64,000 nucleotides of DNA from Alistipes onderdonkii (GTDB lineage: Bacteria; Bacteroidota; Bacteroidia; Bacteroidales; Rikenellaceae). Location of the stretch: assembly GCF_025145285.1 (NCBI RefSeq), contig NZ_CP102251.1:558001-622000 (forward strand), given 5' to 3'. Each line of letters opens with the position of its first letter. The first letter of the stretch is position 1. The position numbers and the translations under genes are program-made. Positions 61,178 through 64,000 of this stretch are shown here, one piece after another. The notes under the pieces were generated by a model. It saw only the letters and a program-made list of their open reading frames with translations. It was not told the DNA's origin and made no database searches.

Positions 61178-63187
61178 ATGAAGATTCCGAATCCACATGC
61201 TGCCTTCATGGCCTTCGCCTGTGCATTGTTTGCAGCATGCTCTCCGCAGCAGCCCTTCGTAACCTCCCCTGACGGGCGCATCGCCGTATCTGTCGAAGCC
61301 GATGCAGAGGCGGGCGTGACCTATGCCGTCACGGTCGACGACAAGCCCCTGATACTGCCCTCGGCGATGGGACTCGCGGCATGCGGAACCTCGCTGCAGG
61401 GAGCGACGATAACAGGCGTATGGCACTCCTCCCACGACAAGCTGTGGACAGCCCCTTGGGGCGAGAACAAACGGCACCGCAACCGTTACAACGAAATGTC
61501 CGTCGCAGTGCGGAAGTCGGATAAAAGCATGGCCTTCACGCTCCGCTTCCGCGCATTCGACGACGGAATAGCATTTCGCTACGAACTGGCGCAGCCCGAT
61601 TCGCTGGCCGTGACGGACGAACTGACGGAATTCCGGTTCGCAAATGAGGGTCATACGATGTCGTGGTCCATACCCGGCAATTTCGAGACCTATGAACTCC
61701 AGTACCGCGAGCAGCCCGTAGCACGGATAACGGATGCAAACACGCCCTTCACGTTCCGCACTGGGGACGGAATATTCGGAGCCGTGCACGAGGCGGCCCT
61801 GTACGACTGGCCCGAAATGGTATTGAGGCGCGACAGTGCGGGGGTGCTGAAAGCCGACCTCGCGCCCCTGCCCGACGGCGTGAAGGCGTACATTCCGGGA
61901 CGCTTCACGACGCCCTGGCGCACGATACAGATAGCAGACAGGGCCGTAGGCCTGATTAACTCGTCGCTGGTGCTCAACCTGAACGAACCTTCGAAGATCG
62001 AGGATACCTCATGGATCGTGCCGCAGAAGTACGTCGGCGTATGGTGGGGAATGCACCTCGGAACGCAGGTATGGACGATGGGGCCGCGACACGGAGCAAC
62101 GACACGGAATGCCATCCGGCACATCGACTTTGCTGCGGAAAACGGCATACAAGGAGTGTTGTTCGAGGGCTGGAACAAAGGATGGGAGAACTGGGGCGGA
62201 AACCAGCAGTTCGACTACCTCGAACCCTATGCGGATTTCGATCTGGAGCGAATAGCCGCCTATGCCCGTGAAAAGGGCGTGCAACTGTGGATGCACAATG
62301 AAACGGGAGGAAATATTCCTGAGTACGAAGCCGTCCTGGAAGCAGCGATGAGGAGGTATGCCGAACTGGGGGTTCACACGCTCAAAACGGGATATGCAGG
62401 GGGATTCAAAGGCGGTTACCTCCATCATTCGCAGTATGGAGTGCAGCACTATCAGCGGGTCGTGGAAACGGCGGCGAAATACCGGATCATGCTCGACGTA
62501 CACAAGCCGATAAAGGAGACGGGGATACGACGCACGTGGCCCAACATGATGACACGCGAAGGGGCGCGGGGCATGGAATGGAACGCATGGTCGGAAGGGA
62601 ATTCGGCAGAGTATCTCACGACGCTGCCCTTCGTGAGGATGCTGAGCGGACCGATGGACTACACTCCGGGAATCTTCGACATCGACTATTCCACAGCGAA
62701 GGCCGACAAGGGACGGATCGAGTGGAACGGGCCCAACGCGGAATGCTGCATAAAGACCACGCTGGCACGGCAGATAGCAAACTGGGTGATCATATACTCG
62801 CCCCTGCAGATGGCCGCAGACCTGATCGAGAACTACGAAGGGCATCCCGCATTCCGGTTCTTCCGCGACTTCGACGCAGACTGCGACTGGTCGAAGGCAT
62901 TGCAGGGAGAGATCGGCGACTATATCGTCGTTGCAAGACGGGCCAAAGACAGACACTTTCTCGGGGCAGGAACGGACGAGAAGGCAAGGACGCTCGTGCA
63001 GAAGCTCGACTTCCTCGAACCCGGAGTGACGTATACCGCGACCATATATGCCGATGCTCCGGATGCGGGGCGCAATCCGGAGGCATACCTGATCGGGAAG
63101 CGGGCGGTGACGGCACGAGATACCATACGCATCGAGATGGCTGAACGGGGCGGGCAGGCAATAACTTTTATTCCGGCAGAGAAATAG
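61178..63187 (+). CDS. GH97 glycoside hydrolase lipoprotein
   Basis: 669 residues from the ATG at 61178 (MKIPNPHAAFMAFAC), lipobox FAAC; the longer frame overlaps the GH92 gene and is rejected. N-terminal sandwich (FVTSPDGRIAVSVEADA), then the barrel: FEGWNKGWENWGGNQQFDYL, QLWMHNETGGNIPEYE, HTLKTGYAGGFKGGYLHHSQ, DVHKPIKETGIRRTWPNMMT, REGARGMEWNAW. The architecture follows SusB-like inverting alpha-glucosidases, but the position I equate with SusB Glu508 (a calcium/base residue) is Lys here. Could remove a terminal alpha-glucose from incompletely processed N-glycans; alpha-galactosidase activity is the alternative. Confidence 0.9.
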   Translation: MKIPNPHAAFMAFACALFAACSPQQPFVTSPDGRIAVSVEADAEAGVTYAVTVDDKPLILPSAMGLAACGTSLQGATITGVWHSSHDKLWTAPWGENKRHRNRYNEMSVAVRKSDKSMAFTLRFRAFDDGIAFRYELAQPDSLAVTDELTEFRFANEGHTMSWSIPGNFETYELQYREQPVARITDANTPFTFRTGDGIFGAVHEAALYDWPEMVLRRDSAGVLKADLAPLPDGVKAYIPGRFTTPWRTIQIADRAVGLINSSLVLNLNEPSKIEDTSWIVPQKYVGVWWGMHLGTQVWTMGPRHGATTRNAIRHIDFAAENGIQGVLFEGWNKGWENWGGNQQFDYLEPYADFDLERIAAYAREKGVQLWMHNETGGNIPEYEAVLEAAMRRYAELGVHTLKTGYAGGFKGGYLHHSQYGVQHYQRVVETAAKYRIMLDVHKPIKETGIRRTWPNMMTREGARGMEWNAWSEGNSAEYLTTLPFVRMLSGPMDYTPGIFDIDYSTAKADKGRIEWNGPNAECCIKTTLARQIANWVIIYSPLQMAADLIENYEGHPAFRFFRDFDADCDWSKALQGEIGDYIVVARRAKDRHFLGAGTDEKARTLVQKLDFLEPGVTYTATIYADAPDAGRNPEAYLIGKRAVTARDTIRIEMAERGGQAITFIPAEK

Positions 63188-63242
63188 AAGATGCCGGTGG
63201 CACGGGGAGGCCACGACGGAAAGCCGACAGGGAACAATGAGA

Positions 63243-63275
63243 AACGGGATCTGATCCATATCAGACCCCGTTTTT
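63243..63275 (+). terminator. Terminator of the mannosidase operon
   Basis: AACGGGATCTGAT, four-base loop, ATCAGACCCCGTT with one mismatch, then TTTTT (partly paired). It lies about 55 bases after GH97 and only five bases from the convergent relaxase gene. Confidence 0.85.
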
Positions 63276-63279
63276 CGTA

Positions 63280-64000
63280 TCAGGAACGATGTCGTCTTTT
63301 TTTACGCCTTTGTTGCATCTGCCGTTGCTGTTCTTCATAAGCCTGCGTGTCGGCCAAATCCAATACCGTATCGACAATGCCAGAAATAGGATTGGCGGCA
63401 TGGTTTTGCACTTCATGTTTCTGTTCCGCCTGTCGTTCTGCAACCTGTTGCGTCTCTTTCGGAGCCGGATACAATTCATTGAAAACATTGGCCGAAAACT
63501 CTTTTCCCAGCACCGATCCGTTGGCAACGATGCCTGCGTTGTGGTCGATGAAGGTCGCACCGTAAATCCTTCCCACGGGATTTATGCGGAACACGACATC
63601 GATACCGTCCGCTTTCAACAGTTGCCGAAACTCTTCCCTTGTATTGTCCGGGCTCATGGCGTCTTTGACTGTTTGCCGCAGCCGGTCGAGTGTCCCGTCC
63701 TGCTTCAACGCGCTCTTCGACCGCTCATAATACTTTTGAAGGGCCTTATAGCCGACATCTTTTCCGATACGGCTCGATTTGAACGGCGTGCCGATACCGT
63801 AGCCATCGTCGGTCATGGCACCGTAAATCACTCCGGCATAGTCCCGTCCGTCGACGGTTCCCGTACGTTCCTCGACCGAAACATTGAGCAGCTCCAACAG
63901 GGTGCGGAATTCTCCATACGACGAGCATTTGTAATTTCGCAGACACGACCGGGCGACGGACGAAATCTGTTGCTTGACATTCCCCTCGGAATAATTCACC
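63280..64000 (-). CDS. mobB: MobB-type relaxase of a conjugative transposon, C-terminal part (runs off the edge)
   Basis: About 240 residues are visible; the 5' end is beyond the window and the first in-frame GTG is an internal valine. VNYSEGNVKQQISSVARSCL, SSYGEFRTLLELLNVSVEER, GTPFKSSRIGKDVGYKALQK and VGRIYGATFIDHNAGIVANG resemble the post-catalytic region of the relaxase of Bacteroides CTnDOT-type elements. A basic tail (RRKKRRHRS) ends the protein. The relaxase nicks oriT and leads the strand in transfer. The gene that normally follows (the coupling protein) is absent; the mannosidase operon terminator abuts its 3' end. Confidence 0.75.
   Translation of the reverse strand, partial: VNYSEGNVKQQISSVARSCLRNYKCSSYGEFRTLLELLNVSVEERTGTVDGRDYAGVIYGAMTDDGYGIGTPFKSSRIGKDVGYKALQKYYERSKSALKQDGTLDRLRQTVKDAMSPDNTREEFRQLLKADGIDVVFRINPVGRIYGATFIDHNAGIVANGSVLGKEFSANVFNELYPAPKETQQVAERQAEQKHEVQNHAANPISGIVDTVLDLADTQAYEEQQRQMQQRRKKRRHRS

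Noticed and set aside
1..64000. tRNA, rRNA or CRISPR arrays
   Set aside because: No cloverleaf, rRNA-like or regularly spaced repeat sequence was noticed on either strand.

Overview
The window looks like a chromosome segment of a gut Bacteroidales, most likely Alistipes or another high-GC Rikenellaceae. This is inferred from the high GC content, SusC/SusD pairs, FecR/ECF-sigma pairs, the Bacteroidetes-type promoter pattern (TTTG, about 20 bases, TAnnTTTG) and the absence of clear Shine-Dalgarno sites. I saw no tRNA, rRNA or CRISPR.

Layout. (1) 1-4239, minus: ECF sigma factor, FecR anti-sigma and an STN-type SusC that runs off the left edge and is frameshifted in a C10 run. (2) 4310-15810, minus: a complete de novo UMP operon in the order pyrC-carA-carB-pyrK-pyrD-pyrF-(glutaredoxin-like)-(S41-like)-pyrE-pyrB. 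Its leader encodes a 35-residue peptide whose stop codon lies inside a terminator hairpin, which resembles a UTP-sensing attenuator. (3) 15913-33295: a phosphate-ester locus. It has a DeoR-type regulator, a GlpT-like antiporter, sn-glycerol-1-phosphate dehydrogenase, an FN3 lipoprotein, SusC/SusD, two calcineurin-type phosphoesterases, a glycerophosphodiesterase and a NagD/AraL-type HAD phosphatase. Together they suggest surface capture, periplasmic hydrolysis and cytoplasmic use of glycerophosphoryl compounds. (4) 33584-36424: ZIP transporter, Na/Ca exchanger and MutY. (5) 36635-38740: two RteC-like proteins of a conjugative-element type and a structured non-coding stretch. (6) 38740-63187: a divergent high-mannose N-glycan utilisation locus. 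The left arm (minus) holds FecR, SusC, SusD, two GH18-fold lipoproteins with broken catalytic motifs, a LamG lipoprotein and one intact endo-beta-N-acetylglucosaminidase. The right arm (plus) holds an MFS transporter, a GH130 phosphorylase, GH92, a GH92-GH125 fusion, GH92 and GH97. An ECF sigma gene sits between the arms, bracketed by 61-bp inverted repeats. (7) 63280-64000: the C-terminal part of a MobB-type relaxase of a conjugative transposon.

How the parts work together. In the N-glycan locus the GH18 enzyme should release the glycan at the cell surface and SusC/D import it. GH92/GH125/GH97 trim it in the periplasm to Man-GlcNAc, which the MFS protein imports and GH130 phosphorolyses. Control appears layered: ECF/anti-sigma signalling, a cis-antisense sRNA over the susC leader, and G:C homopolymers of 9-10 bases that could phase-vary SusC.

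The strongest candidates for undescribed biology are the shared homopolymer tracts in all three susC genes (one currently out of frame), the inverted-repeat-bracketed sigma gene, the pyr leader-peptide attenuator and the glycerophosphoryl-directed SusCD locus. Everything here was read by eye; no alignment, folding or database search was run.
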